Positions 11,400 to 23,400 of a stretch of DNA of 64,000 bases are shown piece after piece. How positions within the stretch are numbered: the stretch's first letter is position 1; every line of letters starts with the position of its first letter. The stretch lies in contig JAWQUS010000030.1 in assembly GCA_036365455.1 (NCBI GenBank), positions 3,534,001 to 3,598,000 of the forward strand. Reading direction: 5' to 3'. The notes beneath the pieces were generated by a model that saw only the letters and a list, made by a program, of their open reading frames with translations, had not been told where the DNA came from and did no database searches. The translations under genes and the position numbers were made by a program. Source of the stretch: Macrosoma leucophasiata (Eukaryota; Arthropoda; Insecta; Lepidoptera; Hedylidae).

Positions 11400-12005
11400 A
11401 TGCAATCACTGCAATGCAATGTTCTTAGGCTACCTACAAAGACAAGGAGTTTTGGCGGAAAGCTTGTTAGGTGCTCTTATTTTATTTCATTTACTCGGTG
11501 TATTTTTAAGTTATATTGAATAAAATTGGTGGCATTTTGTTTGATATAGGTTTATTACAGTGCCCGTGTATAGTGAAATAGAATAACATTGCGAAAACAA
11601 GTACCTTTCAGGTTGCCTCCAAAACTTCATTGTAAATGTTCTGGTAAAGTACCGTATCTGGTAAGTAACTTGACTGTAACTCACTTGACTGACATCTATA
11701 ATATAAAAATAAGTCAGGTTTTAATTCCTGATGCTATAACTCCAGAACGCACAAACTGATTTCCACGGTTTTGCATTCATTGGAAAGGTCTCGAGCTCTG
11801 TGAGGTTTATAGCAAAGAAAATTCATGATTTTTTTTTATAAAACGACATCCACGCGGGCGAATCCGCGGGCAACAGCTAGTACTTAATAATAATAAGTAA
11901 TTGACTGACTATAATATACTAACTTTTACGCTGCTTAAATAAATACAAAATATCGTTTTACTTGACACTGGCAATATGCGTATAGCGATACCTTAATTGA
12001 TAGAA
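11400..12005 (-). repeat. Dispersed element shared in opposite orientation with 41.04-41.45 kb
   Basis: The stretch with ccaaaacttcattgtaaatg, gtataatatactaactt-like and acttgacactggcaatatgc recurs reversed at 41040-41450. In the copy here an RTE-like tail (11698-11882) is inserted between the two shared halves. No coding capacity was recognised. Confidence 0.55.
11698..11882 (-). mobile_element. RTE-type LINE 3' tail
   Basis: A 3' tail common in lepidopteran RTE elements and their SINEs: gttgcccgcggattcgcccg, gtggatgtcgttttataaa, cctcacagagctcgagacct, ccagaacgcac (minus-strand sense). A second copy in plus orientation is at 12420-12608. Family attribution is from general knowledge. Confidence 0.6.
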
Positions 12006-12131
12006 TAAAAAATACTTAGACAAAATCAAAATTATGAAAATTAAATTGTTTTATTTTGGTATAAAATTAAAAAGACATTTAAAAAAGTGCAGGCTAGTGT
12101 TGCCAACTCCAAAGTTAGAAATGTCGCATAC

Positions 12132-12287
12132 CTCCTTCATTACATGAAAATTAAAGTTTTGTTGCAAAAAAATCATAACACACGTTGGTAACACGAACAA
12201 AACAACGAGCAAAAGGAAAAACAACTTTGCCCAGCGTGGGCAAAGCTGTTCTCTAAAAATCTTACATTTGGTTAAACTTGCATACAT
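12132..12287 (-). CDS. Possible first exon of a membrane-anchored protein
   Basis: A 52-codon frame from an ATG at 12287 to a possible donor (GAG|GTATGC) at 12132/12131. It begins MYASLTKCKIFREQLCPRWA and then has a hydrophobic stretch (KLFFLLLVVLFVLPTCVMIF, about residues 21-40), as in a signal anchor or a small single-pass membrane protein. Reading past the donor adds only 26 residues. No matching downstream exon was found between here and Nse3 on the same strand. I do not recognise the family. It may be a chance ORF. Confidence 0.25.
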
Positions 12288-12419
12288 TCATTATTGTTCA
12301 CATCGTATCGTACCATAGTCTTTATATCTATTGGCAACACTGCGAAAGGCACATATCAAATAGTGATGTGTACTTATGATCGAATTTCAACGACACCGAT
12401 TTTCGATTACTATAACAAA

Positions 12420-12608
12420 CTAGCTGTTGCCCGCAGCTTCGCCCGCGTGGATGTCGTTTTATAAATAATTTTTACTGAATTTTCTTTGCTATAAACCTCA
12501 CGGAGCTCGAGACCTTTCCAACGAATGCAAAACCGTGGCAATCGGTTCGTGCGTTCTGGAGTTATAGCGTCAGGAAGGAAAACCCGACTTATTTTTATAT
12601 AGTAAGAT
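12420..12608 (+). mobile_element. RTE-type LINE 3' tail, plus orientation
   Basis: Same tail as at 11698-11882 but in the opposite direction, ending with the AT-rich terminus tatttttatatagtaagata typical of this tail. Together the two tails flank the 12.0-12.4 kb spacer. Confidence 0.6.
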
Positions 12609-13054
12609 AAATACAAATCGAGATAATGAGAGAATCTACATTGGAAACATTTGCATTATTCCTATTCTCTTCTAATTTAGGCCCAGCAATAATTAATTAC
12701 CCTTATATATTACATTATAGTCAGACCTTTAGTTTTTTTATACCTATATGATTATTTTTTTGAGAAATGGCTCCACGTATAAAGACACCTAGTGTACGGC
12801 AAAGACCTAATTTCAAGTATTCCACTGTATTCTTTTACCAGATTTACTTGCAACAACAGTGCGAATACACAAAATACAGACCTAATTGTTTACTGCTACA
12901 AAAAACTTTAGAACTTATGTCAGAAATAAAAATAAAGCAAAAGGTTCACATAAACTAGGTATATACATACCTATTTTATATCAAAATCTCAGACTAAAAG
13001 CAGCTAAAAGATCAAAATATAATCGGTACCTACTTAGATTAAGTACCTACCCTA

Positions 13055-15170
13055 TATGAAATCATGAGTGTTGCTAGTAAATAAAGTTTCCCAATTTGCT
13101 TCCAAATCATTTACTATATCTCGGCAAGTTTTTATGTTAAACATTCCTAAGCATTTAACTTTTACTCAAATTAGTTGAATTGTAACGAATTGATTGAATG
13201 ATGAATTAAAACATGTGCATCTACCATTCAATTAATTCTATACATTTTGCTGAAAGATCACGAACATATCGAGAAAACGTACATATTTTGAAAAAGGTAA
13301 CCATGAATTAGCATTTATTATGCTGCGAGCTAATCTAGAACCTAGATTATTCACTCTAGAACATCACTTACAGGGTATTATTTCGTTGGCCGCGATCTTA
13401 TGGATAGTTTATCAGAACGATTGCTGTATCGGGTAAGGCATTCAATATTTGCGTGTAAGTAATAGTTAAATAAACCTAAGAGTGTCAGTGTGATTATCGC
13501 TTTATTATTCAAATTATAAATATCAAAACATAAATCATTATACAATTATAATGTTAGTGTCCTGTCAAGAAATGTCAGAATGTGGGAATGTTAGTACTTC
13601 CGTGGAATGAACGGAAATACTAAGTTCAGAAGGGTCTCGACCATTTTTAATGCTAGCCCTTAAAACATTAAAAGCAAGCAACATACACTGGCAAACAATG
13701 ATCAACAAGTTCACATCGATAAGTGGGTACCGAGTAAATGTATATATATATATATATAGCACATAACTTGTTTGTGTTAACATGTTTAAAACATTGAGAT
13801 CTCTAGATCTCGATTTAAATGCAGATATACTGACACATATCACTGAAAAGTTAAGCCTCTGACACCGATACATGGAATGAAGTATACCAGATTATATATC
13901 AAAATGGCTTAAATCATTTTAACAGTTGGCTCTCAACAAATACCCTGAAACACAATGTAAATAAAACATGTTACATGACTTTCTCCTCTATGAAGCTAGC
14001 AGTACTTTCAGCGAAATAGTCGGTTATGTCTCCAAAACTCTTATGAACATAGTTCTAGCACATCAACAACAACAACATTTGTAATGTTTTATTTTTCGCA
14101 ATAACACATGCGATCAATAAAAAAGTTTTTCAATTTTTTCTTTAATTTCTAAAGTTCACACGCATGTTTTATTGCGAAAAATAAAATATTTCAATTATTA
14201 AGAGCACAGCGATATTGACGAATATCTTAACGTATAAACTGCAAAGTGTATTATATCGGTTGTATTGCTAATAATTAGTTATCAATGGATGTCGTTCACC
14301 CACCCTCAATCGGTTAAAAATAGAAAAAGGGAAGGCAAAGTTTGACGCATTGGTGTGGGACCTCTGTAGCTTAGAGGTAAAGCGGCTGGACTGATTATCC
14401 TGAGGTTGCAGGTTCGATTCCTGCCCGAAGTCAAATTTTTCTTTCCCATTTTTTTCTATAATAACAATATTCTTTATTGTACACCATCTTGGAAAGAATT
14501 ACCAAAGCCACTTAATATTTTGTTATGGCTTATTGTCAATTCTAACACTGTTAGAACAAAAACTTATATGTCTACTGTCTACGAAATTAGGGAGAATATA
14601 AAAGTAAATTTATGGCAACACACCAAAATAAGTACGTGGGATTTCGTTGAATGAAAATCAAGAATTTCATGAGAAATGCGCTTTATTTTGAATTGATTAT
14701 CAAGAGTTATATGCTTCAAAGTGTATTTTGTTCAATAGACATACGTTATTTACTAATATCTGTTTACTTACGAATGAAAAGTGATGTCGTTTAAAGGCCT
14801 CGTTTCTGTACGGTTTCTGCAGCCTAAAATACTGCAACCTTCTATTTTACTGCACACTTTATACACTAGTCACTTAACTAATAGAGTCTTTTTCTCATAA
14901 ATATCCAATAACTTATTAATAATCGCCGATATACGTCGAAAACAATAAATAAATGCGTATACGAGAGGTTATCTTTTACAGCAATGACGATGACAGATAT
15001 TTGTTTGGCTAACTTTTGCTGTCACTTACGAAGTTCGCCAAGCAAAACCGGCACGCCGTAAGGGACAAAAGATACGATGATCTATTTCAACTTTCTTATG
15101 TTTTTTGTATATAACTGTCTCACTTCCACAAAGCATATGGCGAACATGGCTACGTCTATAGGTACTTAAT
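13055..15170 (+). repeat. 2.1 kb repeated block, copy 1
   Basis: Two modules (13055 to about 13850, and about 14315-15170) recur in the same order and orientation at 22.15-23.86 kb with only scattered differences. Between the modules this copy has a unique stretch of about 460 bp with a palindrome (arms near 14086-14110 and 14160-14185, core cgcaataacacatgcg). A (ta)n microsatellite lies at 13738-13757. There is no convincing ORF. The right module contains a tRNA-like sequence. It is either an undescribed transposon or a segmental duplicate. Confidence 0.7.
14359..14432 (+). tRNA. tRNA-like sequence (Ile-GAT-like), probably a pseudogene
   Basis: It has a good T arm (gcagg ttcgatt cctgc), a D arm (gctt...aagc) and a loop ctgatta reading anticodon GAT. 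The acceptor stem (gacctct / cgaagtc) has mismatches and the anticodon stem is imperfect. It lies inside the repeated block and is identical at 23039-23112, so it is best seen as part of a mobile repeat, not a working tRNA-Ile gene. It is followed by caaatttttctttccc, also seen in related form next to the tRNA-like sequence at 53.7 kb. Confidence 0.5.
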
Positions 15171-15670
15171 CTAAGGGTATCTAAGTTAAAAAAGGTAAAA
15201 AAAAGGAATTGGCTTTTGATTAGTATTGATCTGTGGTTATGGACAGAAATGATTCCTTTATGAATGAAATTAAGCTCTATCGAGTTATCTTATCGATGAG
15301 CTTTTAACCTTTATCGAGTTTATCGATTAATCTTTATCCAGTTTTTTGAAAGATAAGAAGCTAGTCTAATGATCTGTGATAAGAAGATCTAAGAAGCGTA
15401 AAGTTAAAGTCTTGTTTCATTTCTCTTTTGAAACGAAACGTTCAATAACTGCAAATAAACGTGCAGGTACATACGATAACATACATATTTATAATTCATT
15501 ATACTGGAGGTGGTACTGGTGGTACTTGAAGTACTTGGATTGGAACAGGTTACCTAAATCGATATAGAACGGTCTTTAGTCTTTCTTGAATTCGTGACCG
15601 CTGGCGTTTAGAGAGGCGTTTGCTTTGCTGTGTGTGGCGTGTTGTGAAACAAAATTAATAGAATTATAAT

Positions 15671-17388
15671 AGGGTCGGTTCGCCAGTTTGCGTCCATTTC
15701 ACAGTATTTATCTATACCGTGGTCCATTTAGTGCAGTTGGTAAGTTTAGAGGGGTAAATAAAAATGTTCCAGCTCTAATTTCAATGCGTAAATCATGTAG
15801 TGTGTTCATTATAATATAGTCTATTTTAAAATTATCTTTTAATTTTGTTGCAATCATCTTGTGTTTTATTTTGAAATAGACAAACTTCAAAATTAGGCGT
15901 TTTACCCAGTTTCCGTCCATTAATTCCAGATTGCGTCCACGTGTGGACCATTTTGCGTTTACGTGTGGACCATTTTGCGTCCACCTGTTTAGAAGGAATA
16001 GGGGTAATATTTGTACGATAATGTAAAGAAAAATAGTTTTTATTGACAATCTTAATTTAAAATTATAATTATCTATGACTTACTATCATTAAATCACTTA
16101 AAACAATAAAAAAATCTCATTTATTCTTCTCAACATTTCTTACCTGAAATAAAAAAACCGGTCAAGTGCGTGTCGGGCCACGCCCAGTGTAGGGTGTTAC
16201 AAGTACCCTAAATACTTATTTTTCATGTTTTTATTCTACCACTTTGTGAAGGTGTATACTTGTGCCAAATTTCAAGTCTCAAGTACCAATAGTTTTCGCG
16301 CTAAACCGAGGACGGACAGACAGACAGACGGATATGGCGAAACTATAAGGGTTCCTTGTTTACTACGGAACCTTAAAAACACGTTAGGAACAATTTTATA
16401 AAAAAATAAGTTAATAACAATTCAGTTATCAAAACATTTCAAAGAACATTTTATTATTATTACTAAAGTGCTTCTCACGAGTGAAATCTGGTGTGTGTTT
16501 TCTTCTCCTTCTTTTTTGTTTCCGAAAAGATCATCTCAATTGCGAAAAAACTAAAAATTAATAACAAAATAATAAAATTACGAATTTAATTTATAAAGTA
16601 TTTTTAAACTCGTATTCATAATCATACATGTGCAATATATTTTACGTTATTTTTACAAAGAAGTTAAAAATACATTTATGCATTTTTTCATGAAAATCAA
16701 ATAGTATTTCATAAAAAAAATTACGTAATTTTTTATAATATTATCCCTAGTACTATACCTAGGTTGCGCCTACGTGTGATTTTCGACATTTGTATCTTTT
16801 TGTACAATCATAACAACGCGGACACAAATTGGCCAATGCAATTGCATATTACTAATGTTCAAATAAACCCAAAAACATTTTATTTTTCACAATATAACTA
16901 GAACATAAATCCGTGTTCGCGTCCATTGCGGACGTAAAGTGGAAGTTTTATAAATTTGGTGTAGTAATTCGCGTCCGCCTCATATTAACTTTTAACAATA
17001 AAAGCAACCAATTTCATTATTAATATAATTCCTTTCAAATAATATCCTATTTCAACGCCTTGAAACAGCTTCCTATCCTAAAATTCACCTAAAACAATAA
17101 AATACTTAACGACAAATGCGCCACTGCTCACTATTATTTTTTATCAAAATCCCGCACGTTCGCACTCTTTTGTTCAACAACTGACTTTAACTATTTTTTA
17201 AAATACGATCAGTTTGGCGTACAGAACTTTTGTCTATATGTACGTTTCTCTTATTCGTTGAGGTATTGGCGGTAATTATTTTTTATTGTATTGGTGAGTT
17301 ATTGTACTTATTTTAGAGGTTTTTGTAAGGGAGATCCGTAAAATGGACGCGAACTGGCATATGGACGACGAACCGGCGAAATGACCCT
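15671..17388. mobile_element. 1.7 kb TIR element with GCGTCCA subterminal motifs
   Basis: The ends agggtcggttcgcc and (reverse complement) agggtcatttcgccggttcg are related inverted repeats that continue into cagtttgcgtccatttcac / cagttcgcgtccattttac. A GCGTCCA-type motif recurs many times inside. The element is flanked by TA, which could be the target duplication. The longest internal frame (113 codons, 16049-15708 minus) shows no transposase motif I recognise. It contains a nested copy of the 16.16-16.39 kb repeat. Confidence 0.6.
16160..16385 (+). repeat. Dispersed repeat with gacagacagacag and ggttcc motifs (family E)
   Basis: A common non-coding repeat: ggtcaagtgcgtgtcgggcc at one end and actataagggttccttg then acggaaccttaaaa at the other. 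Reverse or partial copies occur at 47990-48180, 680-725 and 23930-23970. It is nested in the 15.67-17.39 kb TIR element. Confidence 0.6.
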
Positions 17389-17894
17389 ATCCCATTGATG
17401 AGATAGTGATCCACTTTCACAAACTCACATATCTCCCGCTAGCCAAAATGCTAACAATACGTCTTATTTATCAACATAGGTGTTAGCCGGCTCTCGTTGA
17501 GGATCCAAATATACCTATCTATCCAATTTGTTTTAAGTTTATTTATTTAGCATGGACGTAGTATTATTACATAGTCTCTGGCATGGACTCAAGATTTTAA
17601 GGTCGTTAGTAGAACTCAGATTTCATAATTAATAATCAAAATACGACATAAGTGCATGTACAGACTGATGAGCGAACGAACGAAACAAATGAGAAACGAA
17701 AATGAGTGAGACAAAGACGACGCAATCTCTCACGCACGTGGTTCAGAAAGAGACAATGACCCTGAATACCGTGTCGTGTAATATGGCTTTTTAGGCAGTC
17801 ATGTTATCATGTCATTGTGTATTATTTGTGTGTATATTCTAGCTCTACTCGCAACTCGTTCATCGTTGCCGCGTTGCCGGGAGACAACTGCCTA

Positions 17895-18235
17895 TAGGGC
17901 TGCCATCACCTAAATTGCCGATGCCGGCACAATAACATAATATGCCAGATAAACACTACAAAAATCCCGGACAATCGGGCGAAATACGGTTATTAAAATC
18001 ATCGTCATATATTTTTTAATTTATTCAGCTCGTTATTGAATTCGAATGAAGTCGACTATTTTGTCGAGTCTTCTTGAATGCAATTGTAGATGAATTTTTA
18101 ACTAAAATTATCAATAAAAGAATTTCTCCTATGTGTCCGGGTTACATGACACCCTTCAAATTTCTCTGCCGGACGGCCCCGGACGTCCTCCAAACTGGGA
18201 CAAAGCCGGGGAATTCCAGACAGATGGCAGCCCTA
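17895..18235. mobile_element. hAT-like MITE with TAGGGCTGCCATC ends
   Basis: The inverted ends tagggctgccatc and gatggcagcccta enclose 341 bp with no ORF of note. Internal blocks (ccggacaatcgg, ccggacggccccgg) give further self-complementarity. The flanking 8-mers do not match clearly, so the target duplication has decayed. Confidence 0.65.
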
Positions 18236-18358
18236 TGTGTATACGCCCTAATCTACTCGTGAGTCAATTCATTGCTGGCGGCTGTTTCTTTTCACTTTCG
18301 TTTTCATTCGTCTGAGTGAGGGACGCGCAGGAACGCGGTTGATTTCTTGATTTCATTC

Positions 18359-18419
18359 AGTTTCACTCGCGACTTCGAGATATTAACATCGTTTGTTGTG
18401 TTGTATTTATTTAAAACAC
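18359..18419 (+). promoter_or_regulatory. Candidate TSS and non-coding first exon of GST-1
   Basis: A TCAGTTT initiator-like site (A at 18359) is followed 60 bases later by a strong donor (aaacac|GTAAGT, donor at 18420). GST-1 begins its coding exon directly after an acceptor (gttttgtcagcag|caca ATG), so like GST-2 and GST-3 it should have a non-coding first exon upstream. This is the best candidate seen in the 2 kb before it, but no transcript evidence is available. Confidence 0.3.
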
Positions 18420-19060
18420 GTAAGTTTTTTTTAATTATTTTATTAAAACCATGTAGAGCTAACAATTTTACAGCGACGATATCGTTGGTGTAGATGAAAA
18501 AATAGGTAATAAGTGTTTTTTTAGTTTCGATTTGTATCGACTTGATTCGACACACCGAAGTTTGCATAACACTTTAAGTACCTACTAGGTAATTTATTTT
18601 AAAAAATCAAGTTAGGTAGGCATCTCCTTTTGTAATTATCTACATATTATCTTAAATTAATTCATAAATTAAATACTTAAATGTAGGTAGGTAGTTAGGC
18701 AGTGATTGTGAATTGTTAAATTTGTCAAAAAATAAATTTTAATCATTAATGAGGTGCAACCGAATTTACGATTCAAGTGTACCTACGGCAATTTGATAAT
18801 GTTCGTAATGTGAAAAAGACCAAAATTGTAAGTAGGTAGGTAGTTATTTAATTTTCCGTCTACGCCTACCATTACGCATAAATAACGCAATTCGCAATCA
18901 CTGCTAAAGATAATGTTATTGTTATCGGACGGAGACAAGCCATCGACTAAGCGTACCGTCGAGGCAGAAACCCGACGAGGTAGAAACCTTTCGAGGTAGT
19001 GAGCATCGAGCTAATAGGTATCATTCGAACCTGAGTACGATACTGGCCATCTAGTCCATA

Positions 19061-19349
19061 CCATAGAGCAACACCGGAGTAGCCATATGTAGCCTTTCCC
19101 CTCTGTCAAAGTACAAGCCCAAATGGGCCTATACCTGTCGCCTAGACGTTTCAATGTGTGCGTGAAATTGTTTCTGTATTTTGTTAAAGTCAAGGTGTGA
19201 GTTTCGTAGTAATAGACGATTTTTGTAGTGTGCGTGTGTGTCGCACGCATTTCCCCCCGCAAAAATTGACAGACTGTTTTGCATCGGTAATAAACGCTAT
19301 GGCTACTCCCCTCCAGTCCGCCGCGGCCGGTGGTCCGAGTTGCTCTATG
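19061..19349. mobile_element. TIR repeat with CATAGAGCAAC ends, full copy
   Basis: The ends catagagcaac and gttgctctatg are inverted repeats extended by a diverged ggagtagccat / atggctactcc pair. Flanks agtccata and agtccatc match at 7 of 8 bases. A partial reverse copy is at about 1449-1570, and a copy split by an insertion is at 37004-38117. Confidence 0.7.
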
Positions 19350-19689
19350 AGTCCATCCAATCTACCGCTATAATTTTGTTCATTATCATTAATTTTACCT
19401 ACTCATAAAAAATCATTACGGAAATGCATTATTCACTTCGTGTGCAAATCTTATACTAGTTGCTTGAGGTAGGTATTAGATGACATCAAATAGGTACCTA
19501 CCTACCTCAAGGTTGCGGTTTTAATTTTATCCAGTCATGCTACATAAAGATACACAGTGAATTCGAGTTTTGTGTCATTATCATTACGTTATCTGTTTGA
19601 TTAGTTTTTATGTAATGCCAGATAAACTTTTTTTATGTAATGAACATGGCAAACAATGCAGTTCACGTTGATGTTAAGTGATGACAGTC

Positions 19690-20000
19690 AAAATCCAGAT
19701 ACGTCCATCCATCTAACCGGAACACGATAGTGCTCAACGCTACCATTTGGCGGCAGATAGATTAGGTAATGCGGTGTTGCCTACGTCCTCCAGATCCCAC
19801 ACTGGAACCCTACCAGTGGTAAAATCGTCAGCTGTGTTATTTATTTACTAAGACTGGTGGTAGAGTTTCAGCGTCAGTGCTCGAGAGCGTAGGCACTACC
19901 GCATTACTTAATCTATCTGCCGCCAAATAGCAAAATGAGCACTATTGTGATCCGGTAAGATGAGTCGCTGTAGGTATGGTCTTGTAATAACTATCACAGG
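19690..20000. repeat. Two opposed family B SINE-like copies
   Basis: A reverse copy (19700-19830, accggaacacgatagtgctc) faces a forward copy (19843-20000, actggtggtagagtttcagc). Non-coding. Confidence 0.55.
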
Positions 20001-20002
20001 CA

Positions 20003-20242
20003 CGGCTTTACTTCCAGCGTACCGCGGACACTCCGCCAAAATTCCATACAAACGCTTGATTTGTTCCCTTTTACACAAACATCAATCAGTGACGTGTATT
20101 TACACGTGCACCTGTGTGCGTAGCACGTAGAATATACCAACCGTCGCCCATAAGAGGGGAGGAGATTGGGTGAGGCGGGGAAATCTGGCGGGACGTCGAA
20201 GTGTCCATTGTATACGTAGTATTATTACATATTCTCTGCTTC
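20003..20242. mobile_element. Family X element, short copy
   Basis: Shares both ends with the insertion at 37155-37967: taccgcggacactccgcc at the left and atattctctg at the right. The middle has been deleted, so no THAP exon remains. Another copy with a different deletion is at about 32940-33290. Confidence 0.55.
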
Positions 20243-20439
20243 CAGCTAAGTACCTACGTTTAGAACTGTCAAAACTTTTTACTGACAGTTCTAAGCATAC
20301 ATTGCTCAAAGTAAAGTCGTAATGCGGTCTGTGAATTTCACACTTACTATCAATGTGAGCTGCATGCTTGTTTGTCTCCACCATAACATAAAAAAGAGTT
20401 ATCTGTTATCTTCTGATCTCCTGTTTTGTCAGCAGCACA

Positions 20440-23400
20440 ATGCCGAAAATAGTGTACTCGTACTTCCCGCTGAAGGCCCTCGGAGAGGCCGGCCGGATGC
20501 TGCTGGTGTATGCCGGCGAGGAGTTTGAAGACCGACGCGTGATGCCTGAAGATTGGGAGAAGATCAAACCATGTAAGTGAAAGGATCATCATCATTGCAA
20601 CCGAAAAGACGTCCATTGCTGGACAAAAAGCTAACACAGAGATGTCCATTAGTGGTAGAATTCTGAAAAACGCTTTCCTTGTAGTAGTGTGCTGTCGATG
20701 GTTTTCGACGTGTTAAAATTGAAATAGATACATACTTATGTTTGTTTGTTTTTTTTTTACAAGAAGTAAAGTATATTTAGGTCGGAGACGAATATTAAAC
20801 AGTATTTTAGAAAAATAAATAGCATTTTATTTATTTAAATATATTTTTAAAGCTTCTGGCACGTCTAGTTAATTTATTAAAGTCTTAACTTGTAGTGTTA
20901 AGCATTTTGATACTGAAAACAGTATTTTTGTATAGGTAAGTACCTATCAAGGACCTTTTTTTTAAAAACATTATAATACTGTTTTTAACAGTATAATTGG
21001 CAACTCTAGTTGTAACGAATACACTCAAAAAAGTACCGATTTTTTGATCATCATAATTTGTCAGCAATAGAATGCTAAATAGTTCCAGAGTGCTAACTGC
21101 TAAATTATCATAGTTATCAAAACAAGCACATGGCACCACGTTTACAAGAGCAAAAATATGACGAAATAAGATAAAACTAATACTTATTGTCATCTTAGTT
21201 TATTAGTATCTCGTTAATTTAAGTCCATAGTTAACAAAAAGAACTTGAATTAAGTTAAAACATTAGGTACATATTTATCGGTCCTTTTTTTTTTAACCGA
21301 CCGGTTCTTTTATTTTTTGATTTTTAGTTTAAATGTCGATGCTTGTGTTAAAATGTGTGTTTGAAGTCGGTTAAAAATCGACCCAGCCCAGGCACATTAC
21401 CAAACCCCGAGGTTGGCTGGAAAAAAATGGAACAATCCCAATAGTACTTTCCCCCGATCTGGGGTTCGATTCCAGGACCTCAGCGTAGTAGTAAGAAGCT
21501 GTTGAGGCAGTAAAAAAATGTTACAGAAATCTCAACGCTGTGACTCAGTACCTACAGTAAAGGACAGCAGAATTCGTGTCAAAGATTGATTAACAGCGAC
21601 TAGAAAATATACATATTTACTTAAATAATTCTCCAAATAGATATAGGTACACTGATTTAGAAAATGCAAATATATAATTGAACACTGTCAAACAAAACCT
21701 ATTTTCTGAAGTAGGCTCTTCAAATAATCTTGACTTACGAGAGATTAAAATAATGAGGCGTATCAATGACGCAACCTGCAGTCTGTTTAATGACTTTAAT
21801 GTTTTAAAGCCACTTCAATATCTCTGCATATTATCACAGTCTAAAGAAAACGAACGTGTTTATTATACTGTGATATTATTATGTACTTGTCATGTTGCAC
21901 AGCATTTTTCAAAATAATGGTATTGCAGTTTTTATGAATTGTCTTTTTCTATTTTCATTAAATACCTATGTACTTTTTTTGTTCTTTCTTGGGTAGGTAC
22001 TAACCTATTCTCAATTTGTTTATTAATTGTTATTTTTTTTGTTTTTTTTTTTAAGATCATGTCTCAGGACTATTTCAATAAATCATTTCTTTCTTTCTTT
22101 AGATTAAGTACCTATAGATGTAGCCTGCGTGTGGCCGCTCATGAGACAGCCATATGAAATCATGAGTGTTGCTAGTAAATAAAGTTTCCCAATTTTCTTC
22201 CTAATCATTTACTATATCTCGGCAAGTTTTTATGTTAAACATTCCTAAGCATTTTACTTTTCTTCAGATTAGTTGAATTGTAACGAATTGATTGAATGAT
22301 GAATTAAAAAAATGTGCATCTATCATTCAATTAATTCTATACATTTTTCTGAAAGATCAAGAACATATCGAGAAAATGTACATAATTTGAAATAGGTAAC
22401 CATGAATTAGCATTTATTATGCTGCGAGCTGTGAGCTCGCACTCTAGAACATCATCTACAGGGTATTATTTCTTTGGCCGCGATCTTATAGAGAGTTTAT
22501 CAGAACGATTTCTGTATCGGGTTAGGCATTCAATATTTGCGTGTAAGTAATAGTTAATAAAACTTAGTTTCAGTGTGATTATCGCTTTATTATTCAAATT
22601 ATAAATATCAAAATATAAATAATTATACAATTATAATGTTAGTGTCCTGTCATGAAATGTCAGAATGTGGGAATGTTAGTACTTCCGTGGAATGAACGGA
22701 AATACCAGTTCAGAGGGGTCTCGACCATTTTGAATGCTAGCCCTTAAAACATTAAAAGCAAACAACATACACCGGCAAAACAATGATCAACAAGTTCACA
22801 TCGATAAGTGGGTACCGAGTAAATGAAAACTGCAGCCTATAGATAACTTTTTAAACATTGAGATTTCTAGATCTCGATTTAAATGCCGATGTGTGTGTAT
22901 CTTCACGCCAGGTCCCTAACGGGGTAGGCAGAGAGTGTAGAGCGCCAGATATCCCGGTCCAGTCAAACCTCGTCGTTCTACCCATCTTCAGACGGTTAAA
23001 AAAAAAAACGGAAGGCAAACTTTGACGCATTCGTGTAGGACCTCTGTAGCTTAGAGGTAAAGCGGCTGGACTGATTATCCTGAGGTTGCAGGTTCGATTC
23101 CTGCCCGAAGTCAAATTTTTCTTTCCCATTTTTTTCTATAATAACAATATTCTTTATTGTACACCATCTTGGAAATAATTACCAAAGCCACTTAATATTT
23201 TGTTATGGCTTATTGTCAATTCTAACACTGTTAGAACAAAAACTTATATGTCTACTGTCTACGAAATTAGGGAGAATATAAAAGTAAATTTATGGCAACA
23301 CACCAAAATAAGTACGTGGGATTCCGTTGAATGAAAATCAAGAATTTCATGAGAAATGCGCTTTATTTTGAATTGATTATCAAGAGTTATATGCTTCAAT

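Noticed and set aside
22851..23129. 92-residue minus-strand frame with [10 protein letters not shown]
   Set aside because: It is the reverse of the tRNA-like sequence and family C repeat; the T-arm reads as a false peptide common in repeat-derived predictions.
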